DNA of 23,627 nucleotides from an uncultured Cocleimonas sp. (GTDB lineage: Bacteria > Pseudomonadota > Gammaproteobacteria > Thiotrichales > Thiotrichaceae). This document shows positions 14,568 to 23,319 of the stretch, in pieces. The notes beneath the pieces were generated by a model. That model saw nothing but the letters and a program-made list of their open reading frames with translations, did no database searches and was not told the DNA's origin. Both the position numbers and the translations under genes were made by a program. The stretch's first letter is position 1. Every line of letters starts with the position of its first letter. Where the stretch lies: the NCBI GenBank assembly GCA_938041705.1, contig CALISP010000165.1:1-23627 (forward strand). The letters are read 5' to 3'.

Positions 14568-15911
14568 ATGTCTTTAAAGCGCTTGCTTTATACATTATTT
14601 TTATATCTTGTTTTCCCTGTAATATTATTACGCTTATTATTGAAAAGTCGTAATAATTCTGGATATAGAAAACGCTTGTTTGAACGTTTAGGTTTAGTGG
14701 AAGCTATCGATAAAAAACCAGTGATTTGGGTTCATGCTGTGTCAGTGGGCGAAGCAATTGCTTCGAAACCTCTTGTAGAGGCGTTGTTGCATGATTATCC
14801 AAATATTCCAGTACTACTGACTACTACCACTCCTACTGGTTCAGACCGTGTGCAAGCAATGTTTGCAAATAAAATTCGGCAACATCAATTGTTACATACT
14901 TATTTTCCATATGATTTGTTGGGCTCTGTTTCTAGATATATAAATAATTTAAACCCAAAGATTTTAATTGTTGTCGAAACAGAGATTTGGCCGAATCTGT
15001 ATGCAAAGTGTTATCAAAAAAACATTCCTGTGGTTATGGTGAACGCTCGGTTATCAGAAAAATCTACCCAGTCTTATCTGAAAGTTAGAGGTTTAATTGC
15101 TGAGACTTTATCTAAAGTAAGTGTAATTGCTGTCCGTTCAAAAAGTGATGCTATTCGTTTTTCTAATTTAGGTGCCGACAAAAGCCAAATAAAAGAAATT
15201 GGAAATATAAAATACGATATTAGTAGAGATGGTGTACAGGTTTTAAAATCTGAAGAACTGTTAAAAACTATTAATACTAATGTTTTAAACAAGAGATTGG
15301 TTTATGTCGCAGCCAGTACTCATAAAGGTGAAGAGTATAAAATACTGTTTACATATCAGAATTTATTAAAACAGTTTCCGGAACTACTTTTGATTTTGGT
15401 ACCTCGTCATCCAGAACGTTTTGATGAGGTATATGATGAATGTATTAAGCAATTACCTAAAGAACTTAATATTCTAAGACGCAGTCAAAATCAAAGTTTT
15501 TCCCAGTTTAAAGACGTAAAGATAGATGTGCTATTAGGCGATAGTATGGGTGAGATGCAGATGTGGTTTGCTGCTGCAGATGTAGTTTTTATTGGAGGAA
15601 GCTTGGTTGAAACAGGAGGTCATAATCCTTTAGAAGCTACACTGTTTGGGGTTCCGGTAGTAAGTGGCCCTCACATGTTTAATTTTGAGGATATAACTGG
15701 TGAACTCTCTTCTGCAGAATTGTTATTAATTTGTAATGATGAATTTGATGTTGTTAACAAAATAAATCAGATACTTATGGATGGTAAAAACAAGTTGTTA
15801 GGAGCAAGTTTACAGAATGAATACATAAATAAAGCTAATGATTTTATGCAGCAACACCAGGGTGTTACCGCACGTTTATCAAAAATCATTTCTAGTTCTC
15901 TGGGTAAATAA
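14568..15911 (+). CDS. waaA: 3-deoxy-D-manno-octulosonic acid transferase (Kdo transferase)
   Basis: WaaA (KdtA) transfers Kdo from CMP-Kdo to lipid IVA at the inner membrane, the first inner-core step of lipopolysaccharide assembly. The 447 residues fit the family (about 420-430) with a modest excess. An N-terminal hydrophobic anchor (LLYTLFLYLVFPVILLRLLL) is followed by RLG then IWVHAVSVGEAIASKPL near residues 55-71, where the Glu of SVGE is the catalytic base, LLTTTTPTGSDRV near 84-96, and FPYDLLGSVSRYINNLNPKILIVVETEIWPNL. The C-terminal half has LVPRHPERFDEV and LLGDSMGEMQMWFAAADVVFIGGSLVETGGHNPLEA, the donor-site signature. I chose ATG 14568 because TAGGG (14554-14558) lies nine bases before it; the frame extends to a TTG at 14505 without such a site. 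It converges with pilU, stop codons one base apart. Confidence 0.96.
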   Translation: MSLKRLLYTLFLYLVFPVILLRLLLKSRNNSGYRKRLFERLGLVEAIDKKPVIWVHAVSVGEAIASKPLVEALLHDYPNIPVLLTTTTPTGSDRVQAMFANKIRQHQLLHTYFPYDLLGSVSRYINNLNPKILIVVETEIWPNLYAKCYQKNIPVVMVNARLSEKSTQSYLKVRGLIAETLSKVSVIAVRSKSDAIRFSNLGADKSQIKEIGNIKYDISRDGVQVLKSEELLKTINTNVLNKRLVYVAASTHKGEEYKILFTYQNLLKQFPELLLILVPRHPERFDEVYDECIKQLPKELNILRRSQNQSFSQFKDVKIDVLLGDSMGEMQMWFAAADVVFIGGSLVETGGHNPLEATLFGVPVVSGPHMFNFEDITGELSSAELLLICNDEFDVVNKINQILMDGKNKLLGASLQNEYINKANDFMQQHQGVTARLSKIISSSLGK

Positions 15912-15912
15912 C

Positions 15913-17229
15913 TTATTGAGTATTCAAATCAGTTGTAATTAGCTCATCAAACTTTTGGATTTCTTTAGCATGTAAGGCATCTTCCTTCATACGTTTAGAA
16001 ATTTTCTCTTCCATTAATTCTTGAGGCGTCTTAAGAATTTTATTTGTTTCATCGGCTTTTTCTTTAGTTTCTTCCATAGATTCAAGAGATAAACCAGCAA
16101 ACATTGCATCTTCGACTTCGTTGCCATCTCTATCTAGTTCAGGATCTTCTTTAGACATGTTGGAATAACTATTGTCTTCCAAATTCATTTTGACTTGAAG
16201 GTTGCTAGGTGAATCAGCATTTTTCATTGCTTCTTCTAAAGAGATAATTCCTTCTTTATAGAGTTTATAAATATGACTATCAAAAGTCTGCATACCTAGC
16301 TCTTCAGATTTCTCCATTATTTCTTTGATTTCCATGATGTCACCTTTGGTAATCAATTCTCGAATTATTGGTGTTCCAATAAGAATTTCGATAGCTGCCA
16401 CTCGTTTACCATCAATGGTAGGAATCAATCTCTGTGAGATAAATGCTTGAATGTTCAGGCCTATATCTTGTAATAGTTGATTATGACGTTCTTCAGGGAA
16501 GAAGTTAATAATACGATCGAGTGCTTGGTTTGCATTGTTGGCATGAAGGGTTGATAGGCATAAATGCCCTGTCTCAGCAAAAGCTAAGGCATGTTCCATA
16601 GTCTCTTCAGTTCGAATTTCTCCAATTAAAATAACATCGGGCGCTTGTCGAAGAGTGTTTTCAAGAGCGTCTTCATATGTATCAGTATCGACCCCAACTT
16701 CTCGTTGGCTGACCAAAGACTTTTTATGAGGGTGCACATATTCAATTGGATCTTCAATTGTAACAATATGACCTGCAGAATTTGCATTTCTATGATCTAT
16801 TAACGCAGCTAATGAGGTGGATTTACCAGATCCTGTTCCACCCACAAACAAGATTAATCCACGCTTTTTCATGATTATATCTTTTAGAATAGGCGGTAAA
16901 CCCAAAGCATCTGCATTGGGTATATCAACTTTGATATTACGTATTACCATCGCTAGATGAGTTCGTTGTTTGAAAATATTGATCCTGAATCTTCCAATGT
17001 CTGGCTCATCTAAAGCGAGGTTCATTTCTGGCTTTATTTCAAATTGATCTTGTTGATCCTTGTTCATCAGAAATTTTGCTATTTCGTCTAACTGTTCAGA
17101 AGTCATTCTGTCGCGGCTTAGAGCTTTCAATTCTCCTTGGAATTTAGCAGATGGTGGGGCATTAAAGGTTAAATAAAGATCTGATCCATCATTTTTAACA
17201 AGAATGCGGAGATATTTTTTGAAATCCAT
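15913..17229 (-). CDS. pilU: Type IV pilus retraction ATPase PilU
   Basis: PilU is a hexameric cytoplasmic ATPase that assists PilT in retracting type IV pili, giving twitching motility. The 438 residues exceed the usual PilU length (about 380) by a C-terminal extension of about 60 acidic/polar residues after residue 355. Motifs: Walker A GGTGSGKS at residues 130-137, the Asp box VTIEDPIEYVH near 158-168, Walker B DVILIGEIR near 198-206, and the His box GHLCLSTLHANNA near 220-232. The beginning MDFKKYLRILVKNDGSDLYLT is the PilU-like N-domain. I chose ATG 17229: AAGG at 17236-17239 gives a proper spacing, while the upstream TTG at 17235 does not. No pilT lies next to it here, although the two are often adjacent. 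It is convergent with waaA and has no room for a terminator before it. Confidence 0.93.
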   Translation of the reverse strand: MDFKKYLRILVKNDGSDLYLTFNAPPSAKFQGELKALSRDRMTSEQLDEIAKFLMNKDQQDQFEIKPEMNLALDEPDIGRFRINIFKQRTHLAMVIRNIKVDIPNADALGLPPILKDIIMKKRGLILFVGGTGSGKSTSLAALIDHRNANSAGHIVTIEDPIEYVHPHKKSLVSQREVGVDTDTYEDALENTLRQAPDVILIGEIRTEETMEHALAFAETGHLCLSTLHANNANQALDRIINFFPEERHNQLLQDIGLNIQAFISQRLIPTIDGKRVAAIEILIGTPIIRELITKGDIMEIKEIMEKSEELGMQTFDSHIYKLYKEGIISLEEAMKNADSPSNLQVKMNLEDNSYSNMSKEDPELDRDGNEVEDAMFAGLSLESMEETKEKADETNKILKTPQELMEEKISKRMKEDALHAKEIQKFDELITTDLNTQ

Positions 17230-17490
17230 GTGCAAGGCCTTTTATATTTTTTTTTATTATATAAATATATTAGAAGATTTTTGTTTTACTTAAAAGAGTA
17301 AACCGACTAACTGTCATTATGCTTTAGTTGTTCTTTTTTCTATTTTGATCTTGTTAAGGAAAAGATTGTGATTAAGAAATTAGTTAGGCTTAAAGAGGTT
17401 ATTTTATGTTTAGGTAAATATTAAAATAAGATATCAGTTTAAGTGGGGCATAAAACTATTTAAAAGTAGGGGGGGTGTAGTTTCTGTCTA
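17230..17490. other. AT-rich gap upstream of pilU
   Basis: This 261-base gap holds no open reading frame of useful length. It contains long T and A runs, the pilU ribosome-binding site at its left end, and copy B of the interspersed motif (17435-17478). A pilU promoter should be in here, but I cannot point to good -35 and -10 boxes. Confidence 0.5.
17435..17478 (+). repeat. Interspersed motif, copy B (seven-G run)
   Basis: CAGTTTAAG (17435-17443) is followed after 18 bases by AAAAGTAGGGGGGGTGT (17462-17478). Compared with copy A the G-run is one base longer (seven rather than six). It lies 13 bases beyond the 3' end of the yjbQ relic, and about 200 bases upstream of pilU on the other strand. 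Confidence 0.5.
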
Positions 17491-17915
17491 TTAGCACATC
17501 ATAGTTAGTGTACTTGTTCTTTCAAATTGGCTAGTACGATGCTCTCATAAGTAGATTCCTTGCCATGTTCCTAAATTAAGCTTCTTATTTTTAATAGGTA
17601 TTGTAATTTCTGTCTGGGCTAACATGTTGCGACCATGAGCACTCATATCACCCGTACTGAAGGCCCCTCTAAAGTATGACAGTATTCAGAATCTGCATCT
17701 GGAGATAAGTGTTGGATGATTGTTTCGAGATCGTACCTGACATCGGGGTCAGCATTTTCTGTAATAATTAATGAAGCACTAGTGTGTTGCAAAAATATAC
17801 GACTTACACCTAGTGTATATAACTCATCATTAATTTATTCGTTGATGATGTCTGAGATTTCATAAGTCTCTCTTCCTCTGGCATTTACAATTATTTCTAC
17901 TTGTTTTGTTTTCAT
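17491..17915 (-). pseudogene. yjbQ: Decayed YjbQ family gene (UPF0047, secondary thiamine-phosphate synthase)
   Basis: Reading the minus strand from ATG 17915 gives MKTKQVEIIVNARGRETYEI, a TAA stop at codon 27 (17835-17837), then a continuing frame with IFLQHTSASL, ITENADPDVRYDLE, HLSPDADSEYCHTLEGP. Between about 17648 and 17665 the frame shifts by one; the other frame continues GDMSAHGRNMLAQTEITIPI, then LNLGTWQGIYL, a TGA (17545-17547) where this family normally has Gly or Trp before EHR, and ends at TAA 17491-17493. These are the conserved blocks of YjbQ, an intact member of which is about 140 residues, and the total span (425 bases) fits a full-length gene. Intact YjbQ proteins have been reported to have thiamine-phosphate synthase activity in E. 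coli; the biological role is unclear. With two stops and one frameshift no functional protein is expected. All conserved blocks remain recognisable, so the inactivation looks recent. Confidence 0.9.
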
Positions 17916-18245
17916 AATTTAATACATTTCTATATTTCATAATATTTGCTTTAGTTTGAACTAACCTGTTTGAAATAGAGTCTATTGATAGCTATAAATT
18001 TCTTACAATTAGTTTATTTTTTTAAAATCTCTTTTTGTGCACATTTTAGTTCCACTTTTTCCTTTATAGTGCGGTAAAGTTTTAGCGCATATGATTGATA
18101 AGTGATAAACTTGCGCAGTTAAGCAACTGAATTTACATCTGTTTGTGACTAAATCAGAAATGTTGATTTAATTAAATATAATATAAAACAATACAATACA
18201 TATATGAAATATGATTATTTCACAGGGGACTTTGGGAATATCTTC
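17916..18245. other. Gap upstream of gspD, with a -10-like box
   Basis: About 330 bases without a gene. TATAAT at 18177-18182 is a perfect -10 box about 64 bases before the likely gspD start at 18246, but the sequence 17 bases upstream (around 18154-18159) is not -35-like, so it may depend on an activator. I find no sigma-54 (GG-N10-GC) element, no terminator and no operator dyad. The relic's own promoter would be at the left end. Confidence 0.4.
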
Positions 18246-20498
18246 ATGCTAAAACAACTCCAGCACGTTAAATACAAACAATTTAAAACAGCTTGGTACT
18301 CTGGCTTTAGGTATATCTCTCGATTAATTGCAGCTTCTGGTCTGTTTCTTAGTCTCAGTTTTTCGACGTTAACCTTTGCTCAAGATTCTGCTCAAATTGA
18401 ACTAAATGATGTGGAAATTCCTGCTTTAATCGATACTGTATCTAGAATAACGGGGAAAAACTTTATTGTTGACCCTAGAGTTAAAGGGAGAGTAACGGTA
18501 ATTACAGGTGGAGAAGTTGACCCTGATGAACTCTATGAATTGTTTCTATCAATCTTGCAAGTGCATGGTTTTTCGGCAGTGCCTGTGGGGATTGGAAGTA
18601 ACTTAATAAAAGTTGTTCCTTCAAATCAAGCAAAGCAACAACCAGTACCCGTAATAGGTGAAAAAGAAGAGAAAAGTACAAAAAAGAGTACTCGTAAATC
18701 GGATGAACTAATTACACGTGTAATTCGTGTTGAGCATGTTCCAGCTGCAATGTTAGTGCCTATATTACGCCCCCTAGTACCTAGTACAGGACAACTTCAA
18801 GCTTATGGCCCTAGTAATACAATATTGATTTCTGATCGTGCTGCGAATATAGAACGTATTCTTAAAGTTATACGACGAATGGATCGAGCTGATGATGAGG
18901 AGTTAGAAGTAGTTCCTTTGAAATTTGCATCTGCTAAAGACTTAGCAGCGACCATTCAAAAGTTACAACAATCGAGTGTTAAAGGTGCTCCTACAAAAAA
19001 CAAAATTTCTGCAGATGAAAGAACCAATAGTTTGTTACTTAGTGGTGATAAATCTTCTCGGCAACAAGTTCGAAAAATTATCGCTAAATTAGATACCTCT
19101 CAACCTTTAGAAGAAAAGACGAGAGTCATATATTTGCGTTATGCTAAAGCTGAAGATTTAGCGAAGGTACTAACAGGCTTTTCTAAATTACAGAAAACAA
19201 CCAAAGCTACCAACAAAGGTGCAGCTGGAACTCAAAAGGCTGAAGTTGATATACAGGCTGATGAAGCATCAAACTCCTTAATTATAACGGCTGAGCCAGA
19301 TGTTCAAAAGAATTTGGCAAATGTAATCAAACGTTTAGACGTAAGGCGAGCTCAAGTATTGGTTGAAGCAGTTATAGCCGAAGTTACCTCTGATTTTTCT
19401 AAAACATTGGGCGCAAGTCTTGGTTTTAGTAGCTCAGAAGGATTGCTGGGTGGTGCTGGAACTGTCGCTGGAGTTGGCGCATTGCTTAATGTTTTGTCTG
19501 GTGGAGACAATGCTTTGGCTGGTGTGGCGCCTTCAAGTGGTGGTGGTCGATTAGGCTTGGTTGATAATATTGGTAACAATAGATTTGGTTTGTTAGTTGA
19601 TGCTTTGTCTGGTGATAGCGCTAATAATATTCTATCGACTCCTACTGTTTTAGCTTTAGACAATGAAGAAGCAAGTATTGTCATTGGTCAGAACGTGCCA
19701 TTTGTTACAGGTACTACAACGAATACAACTACTGGAACAACCAACCCTTTTCAGACTATAGAGCGACAGGATGTTGGTATTACTTTAAAAATTAAGCCTC
19801 AAATCAATGCAGGCGATAGTATTCGCTTAGATGTTGAACAAGAGGTTTCAAGTATTGCCGCTAGTGCAGCTTCGGCAAGTGATATTATTACTAATAAACG
19901 TTCGATTAAAACGAGTGCAATGATAGAAGATGGTCAAGTTTTAGTTTTAGGAGGGTTGATGGAAGATACCTTTACCGACCAAATTACTAAAACTCCTATA
20001 TTAGGTGATGTTCCGATCCTAGGTAAATTGTTTCGTAGTTCTACGACAACCAAAAAGAAACAAAATTTGATGGTTTTTATTCATCCTGTCATCATGCGCG
20101 ACGTTTTAGCAGGTGACAGCTATACACGTCAAAAATATAACAAATTGAGAAATGTACAATCAGCGTCCAATGTAACCAGGCGTGGTATTCTTAAAGATAA
20201 AGCCGCTGCATTTCCTGCAGACTTGAAAAGTGGTTTGACTAAAAAATTAACTGCGGCACAAAAGAAGCAGATAATTATCCGACAGCAACAACAGCGGGAG
20301 TTAGAATATAAAAACCGCATTAGACAACATAAGATGGAACAACAGCGCAGGGCAGCAGAATTACAAGCTATTCGTAATGGAACCGTTCCAGCAGCTAGGC
20401 CAACAGCTATAAGATTAAAGCAAGTTCCTGCAAGGTTACAAAATGTGATGCCTAAAAAACGTAAAGATATCTTTAATGATGAAGCAATATCTAGATAA
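18246..20498 (+). CDS. gspD: Type II secretion outer-membrane secretin GspD
   Basis: GspD forms the outer-membrane gate through which folded exoproteins leave the periplasm. From the start at 18246 it is 750 residues: a long N-terminal extension and a signal peptide (about 22-45, ending STLTFA|Q), N0 (IELNDVEIPALIDTVSRITG...), N1 with VPAAMLVPILRPLVPSTG, N2 and N3, then the secretin core (VLVEAVIAEV, NILSTPTVLALDNEEASIVIGQNVPFVTG, VGITLKIKPQI, VLVLGGLMED, TPILGDVPILGKLF, NLMVFIHPVIM). After the core, about residues 630-750 form an unusually long, very basic, glutamine- and arginine-rich tail likely to be partly coiled-coil (IIIRQQQQRELEYKNRI, RQHKMEQQRRAAELQAI). GspD is usually about 650-700 residues. 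I prefer ATG 18246 because GGGA at 18234-18237 lies eight bases before it; an in-frame ATG at 18204 has no such site. gspE starts two bases after the stop. Confidence 0.93.
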   Translation: MLKQLQHVKYKQFKTAWYSGFRYISRLIAASGLFLSLSFSTLTFAQDSAQIELNDVEIPALIDTVSRITGKNFIVDPRVKGRVTVITGGEVDPDELYELFLSILQVHGFSAVPVGIGSNLIKVVPSNQAKQQPVPVIGEKEEKSTKKSTRKSDELITRVIRVEHVPAAMLVPILRPLVPSTGQLQAYGPSNTILISDRAANIERILKVIRRMDRADDEELEVVPLKFASAKDLAATIQKLQQSSVKGAPTKNKISADERTNSLLLSGDKSSRQQVRKIIAKLDTSQPLEEKTRVIYLRYAKAEDLAKVLTGFSKLQKTTKATNKGAAGTQKAEVDIQADEASNSLIITAEPDVQKNLANVIKRLDVRRAQVLVEAVIAEVTSDFSKTLGASLGFSSSEGLLGGAGTVAGVGALLNVLSGGDNALAGVAPSSGGGRLGLVDNIGNNRFGLLVDALSGDSANNILSTPTVLALDNEEASIVIGQNVPFVTGTTTNTTTGTTNPFQTIERQDVGITLKIKPQINAGDSIRLDVEQEVSSIAASAASASDIITNKRSIKTSAMIEDGQVLVLGGLMEDTFTDQITKTPILGDVPILGKLFRSSTTTKKKQNLMVFIHPVIMRDVLAGDSYTRQKYNKLRNVQSASNVTRRGILKDKAAAFPADLKSGLTKKLTAAQKKQIIIRQQQQRELEYKNRIRQHKMEQQRRAAELQAIRNGTVPAARPTAIRLKQVPARLQNVMPKKRKDIFNDEAISR

Positions 20499-20500
20499 TA

Positions 20501-22054
20501 ATGAATCCGATAGAAACCTCAATAAACAACTCAATAGTAGATATTGAAACGGACCAACTAAAAGATTTCCCTTATAGTTTTGCGAAACGTAATGGTGTGG
20601 TTCTTCAGCGTGATACGAATGGCAAACCTATTGTTCATTATAAAAAAGGCCTCAAGCCTGCTATAGCAAATGAAGTAAATCGCTTTTTACAAACAAAAGT
20701 ATCATTTCAGTTTATTGAAAACGAAGCTTTCGAACGTTTATTAGCCCTTCAGTATGATAATTCTGGTGCTGGTGCTAGCGCTATGATGGATGATCTAGGT
20801 GAAGAGTTAGATTTGAATGATGTAGCAGATTCATTACCTGAGCCTGAAGATTTACTAGAGTCAGAAGATGATGCGCCAATCATTCGACTGATTAATGCCA
20901 TATTGACTCAAGCAGTTAAAGAAAATGCCTCTGATATTCACATTGAAACCTTCGAAAATAGAATGATTGTTCGAATGCGTGTTGATGGCGTATTACGTGA
21001 AATTTTAGAACCACCAAGATCTCTTGCTGCGATAGTGATTTCTCGGATAAAAGTAATGGCAAAACTGGATATTGCCGAAAAGCGTATTCCTCAAGATGGA
21101 AGAATTTCTTTACGAGTTGCTGGTCGTGGTGTTGATGTTCGTGTTTCGACATTACCCTCAGGTCATAACGAACGAATAGTAATGCGTTTGTTAGATAAAT
21201 CTGCGGGTCGTTTAGATCTTGGACACCTTGGTATGGATCCAAATACTCATAACCGTCTAAAAAACCTAATCAAAAAACCACACGGTATAATTTTGGTTAC
21301 AGGTCCTACGGGTTCAGGTAAAACTACCACTTTATATGCTTCATTGACCCATTTAAACGAAAGCAGTCGTAATATAATGACTGTTGAAGATCCAATTGAA
21401 TATTATATTGATGGTATTGGTCAAACGCAGGTTAATAATAAAGTTGATATGACTTTTGCACGTGGATTGCGTGCGATACTTCGACAAGATCCAGATGTAG
21501 TTATGATTGGTGAGATACGTGATTTAGAGACTGCAGAAATTGCGGTACAAGCTTCCCTTACTGGTCATTTAGTATTTTCAACGTTACATACAAATACAGC
21601 AGTTGGTGCAGTTACGCGTTTGCGTGATATGGGCGTTGAGCCTTTCTTGTTATCTTCTAGTTTAATAGGTGTAATTGCACAACGTTTAGTTAGGTTGCTA
21701 TGTCATGATTGCCGAACTGCTTATACTCCCGATGCTACTGAATGTGCTTTGTTAGGAGTTGATTCAGTATATCCTCCCACTCTTTACCATCCTCAGGGTT
21801 GTAGTGTTTGTAACGGATTGGGATATGTCGGTCGAAATGGTATCTATGAGTTCATTGAAATTGACGAAGTTTCAAGAAACCTAATTCATGATGGAGCCAG
21901 TGAACAAGATGTAGAAAGACATGTACACCAATACTCTCCAACGATACGTCAAGACGGCATGCGTCTTGTTTTAGAAGGACGTACCTCTCTAGAAGAAGTG
22001 TTACGAGTGACTCGATCGGATAGCAAACAAACTTCGACTACTGAATTAATCTAA
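20501..22054 (+). CDS. gspE: Type II secretion ATPase GspE
   Basis: GspE is the hexameric cytoplasmic ATPase that drives pseudopilus assembly for type II secretion. The 517-residue length is normal. An N-terminal domain (about 1-115, ending in an acidic stretch, LPEPEDLLESEDDAP) binds the GspL partner, followed by the N2 domain, Walker A GPTGSGKT (about 268-275), the Asp box VEDPIEYYIDG, Walker B PDVVMIGEIRDLETAE, the His box LTGHLVFSTLHTNTAVGA, and a two-pair zinc site (C401-x2-C404 and C434-x2-C437), a feature of the GspE/PilB group. It begins two bases after the gspD stop with no Shine-Dalgarno site, so translation is probably coupled to gspD. GspL is not encoded in the window. A PilB role is unlikely because the neighbours are GspD and GspF. 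Confidence 0.95.
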   Translation: MNPIETSINNSIVDIETDQLKDFPYSFAKRNGVVLQRDTNGKPIVHYKKGLKPAIANEVNRFLQTKVSFQFIENEAFERLLALQYDNSGAGASAMMDDLGEELDLNDVADSLPEPEDLLESEDDAPIIRLINAILTQAVKENASDIHIETFENRMIVRMRVDGVLREILEPPRSLAAIVISRIKVMAKLDIAEKRIPQDGRISLRVAGRGVDVRVSTLPSGHNERIVMRLLDKSAGRLDLGHLGMDPNTHNRLKNLIKKPHGIILVTGPTGSGKTTTLYASLTHLNESSRNIMTVEDPIEYYIDGIGQTQVNNKVDMTFARGLRAILRQDPDVVMIGEIRDLETAEIAVQASLTGHLVFSTLHTNTAVGAVTRLRDMGVEPFLLSSSLIGVIAQRLVRLLCHDCRTAYTPDATECALLGVDSVYPPTLYHPQGCSVCNGLGYVGRNGIYEFIEIDEVSRNLIHDGASEQDVERHVHQYSPTIRQDGMRLVLEGRTSLEEVLRVTRSDSKQTSTTELI

Positions 22055-22057
22055 AAA

Positions 22058-23272
22058 ATGCCAGCATATGAATACATTGCTCTAGATGCTAAGGGCAAAG
22101 AAGAAAAAGGAATGCTTGAAGCTGATAATGTAAGACAAGTCAGACAACTACTTCGTGATAGCCACTTAACACCTCTTGAAGTTAATCAAGTAGATAAGTC
22201 CGAAAATAAAAATCAAACAAAAAAACAGAGAGCTGGAAGAGTTAAGGCTGGTGATCTAGCTTTATTAACTAGACAACTTGCAACACTAGTTCAGTCTGGA
22301 TCTCCATTGGAAGAAGCCCTCGCAACAACAGCTAAACAAACAGAAAAGCGAAATGTTAAACATATAATCTCGGCAGTCCGCTCAAGGGTTGTAGAAGGAC
22401 ATACATTAGCTGATGGTTTTAAAATGTTTCCCTCGGTTTTTCCTGATATGTATCGTGCAACTGTTGCCGCAGGCGAGAAATCTGGACATTTGGATGCCGT
22501 GTTAGAGCGAATGGCTGATTACACTGAAACCCGTCAAGAAACTCAGCAACGTATTTCTAATGCGATGTTCTACCCTGTTATTCTGACCATACTTTCAATT
22601 GGTATTGTTGTTGGTTTGTTGGTGTTTATTGTTCCCAAAATTATTAATGTTTTTGATAATGTTGGACAAGAATTACCAGCAATGACCCAAGTACTGATTT
22701 CAATTAGTGACTTTTTTAGGGAATATGGCATATATGTTGGTATAGCTTTAGTGTTGGCTATTATTACTTTTAAACAGATGGTGAAAATACCTGTTTGGAA
22801 ATTTAAATATCATAGGCTGCTGCTACGATTACCTTTGGTAGGCAGAATGGTGAGGGGCTTAAATACTGCAAGATTCGCGAGAACGTTAAGTATATTGGCT
22901 TCAAGTGGGGTACCTATTTTAGATGCAATGTCAATATCGGCCCAAGTAGTACAAAATATGCCTATGCGAAAAGCAGTTGAAGAAGCAGCGGTAAAAGTAC
23001 GAGAAGGTATGACTATCAACCGTGCTTTAGAACAGTCAGGTTATTTCCCTCCGATGACAGTGCATTTGATAGCGAGTGGTGAGAGCAGTGGTCGTTTAGA
23101 CGATATGCTTGAAAGAGCAGCTATTCAACAAGAACGTGAAACAGACGGAATGATGACTAAAATGCTTGGCATTTTTGAACCCGTTCTAATTTTAGTAATG
23201 GGCAGTGTGGTATTGCTAATCGTGTTGTCTATATTACTTCCAATTTTGAATTTGAACCAATTAGTGAGTTAG
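22058..23272 (+). CDS. gspF: Type II secretion inner-membrane platform protein GspF
   Basis: GspF is the polytopic inner-membrane platform protein on which GspE acts to extrude the pseudopilus. The 404 residues are normal for the family. It starts MPAYEYIALDAKGKEEKGMLEADN, the typical N-terminal segment, has two T2SSF domains: LALLTRQLATLVQSGSPLEEAL near 66-87 with FPDMYRATVAAGEKSGHLDAVLERMADY near 127-154, and ARTLSILASSGVPILDAM near 271-288 with HLIASGESSGRLDDMLERAA near 335-354, and three membrane helices (about 168-190, 222-240, 372-396). It starts three bases after gspE, again without an obvious ribosome-binding site, so gspD-E-F is a tightly coupled operon. Confidence 0.95.
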   Translation: MPAYEYIALDAKGKEEKGMLEADNVRQVRQLLRDSHLTPLEVNQVDKSENKNQTKKQRAGRVKAGDLALLTRQLATLVQSGSPLEEALATTAKQTEKRNVKHIISAVRSRVVEGHTLADGFKMFPSVFPDMYRATVAAGEKSGHLDAVLERMADYTETRQETQQRISNAMFYPVILTILSIGIVVGLLVFIVPKIINVFDNVGQELPAMTQVLISISDFFREYGIYVGIALVLAIITFKQMVKIPVWKFKYHRLLLRLPLVGRMVRGLNTARFARTLSILASSGVPILDAMSISAQVVQNMPMRKAVEEAAVKVREGMTINRALEQSGYFPPMTVHLIASGESSGRLDDMLERAAIQQERETDGMMTKMLGIFEPVLILVMGSVVLLIVLSILLPILNLNQLVS

Positions 23273-23290
23273 ATCAACTTATAAGTGATC
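23272..23290 (+). other. Weak hairpin between gspF and the ComEA-like gene
   Basis: GATCA-a-CTT (23272-23280) can pair with AAG-TGATC (23283-23290) around a very short loop, with one bulged A. The gspF stop codon overlaps the left arm. It has no U-tract and could at most partly attenuate transcription into the next gene. Confidence 0.3.
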
Positions 23291-23319
23291 ATAAAATATA
23301 TTAAAACTAGGAGATTATA

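Noticed and set aside
17462..17478. G-quadruplex at the seven-G run
   Set aside because: Only one G-run of sufficient length is present; a quadruplex needs four tracts.
17916..18245. Sigma-54 promoter upstream of gspD
   Set aside because: I looked for a GG-N10-GC element with flanking TGGCA/TTGCA and found none.
17230..18245. Small RNA, tRNA or CRISPR in the largest gap
   Set aside because: No cloverleaf, no repeated unit with spacers, no strong terminator; the only coding signal is the yjbQ relic.
19352..19684. Minus-strand 110-codon ORF in gspD
   Set aside because: Pro/Ala/Leu-rich antisense product opposite the Gly-rich secretin region; no start signal.
20916..21242. Minus-strand 108-codon ORF in gspE
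   Set aside because: Low-complexity, His/Gln-rich product opposite the conserved gspE core; an antisense shadow.
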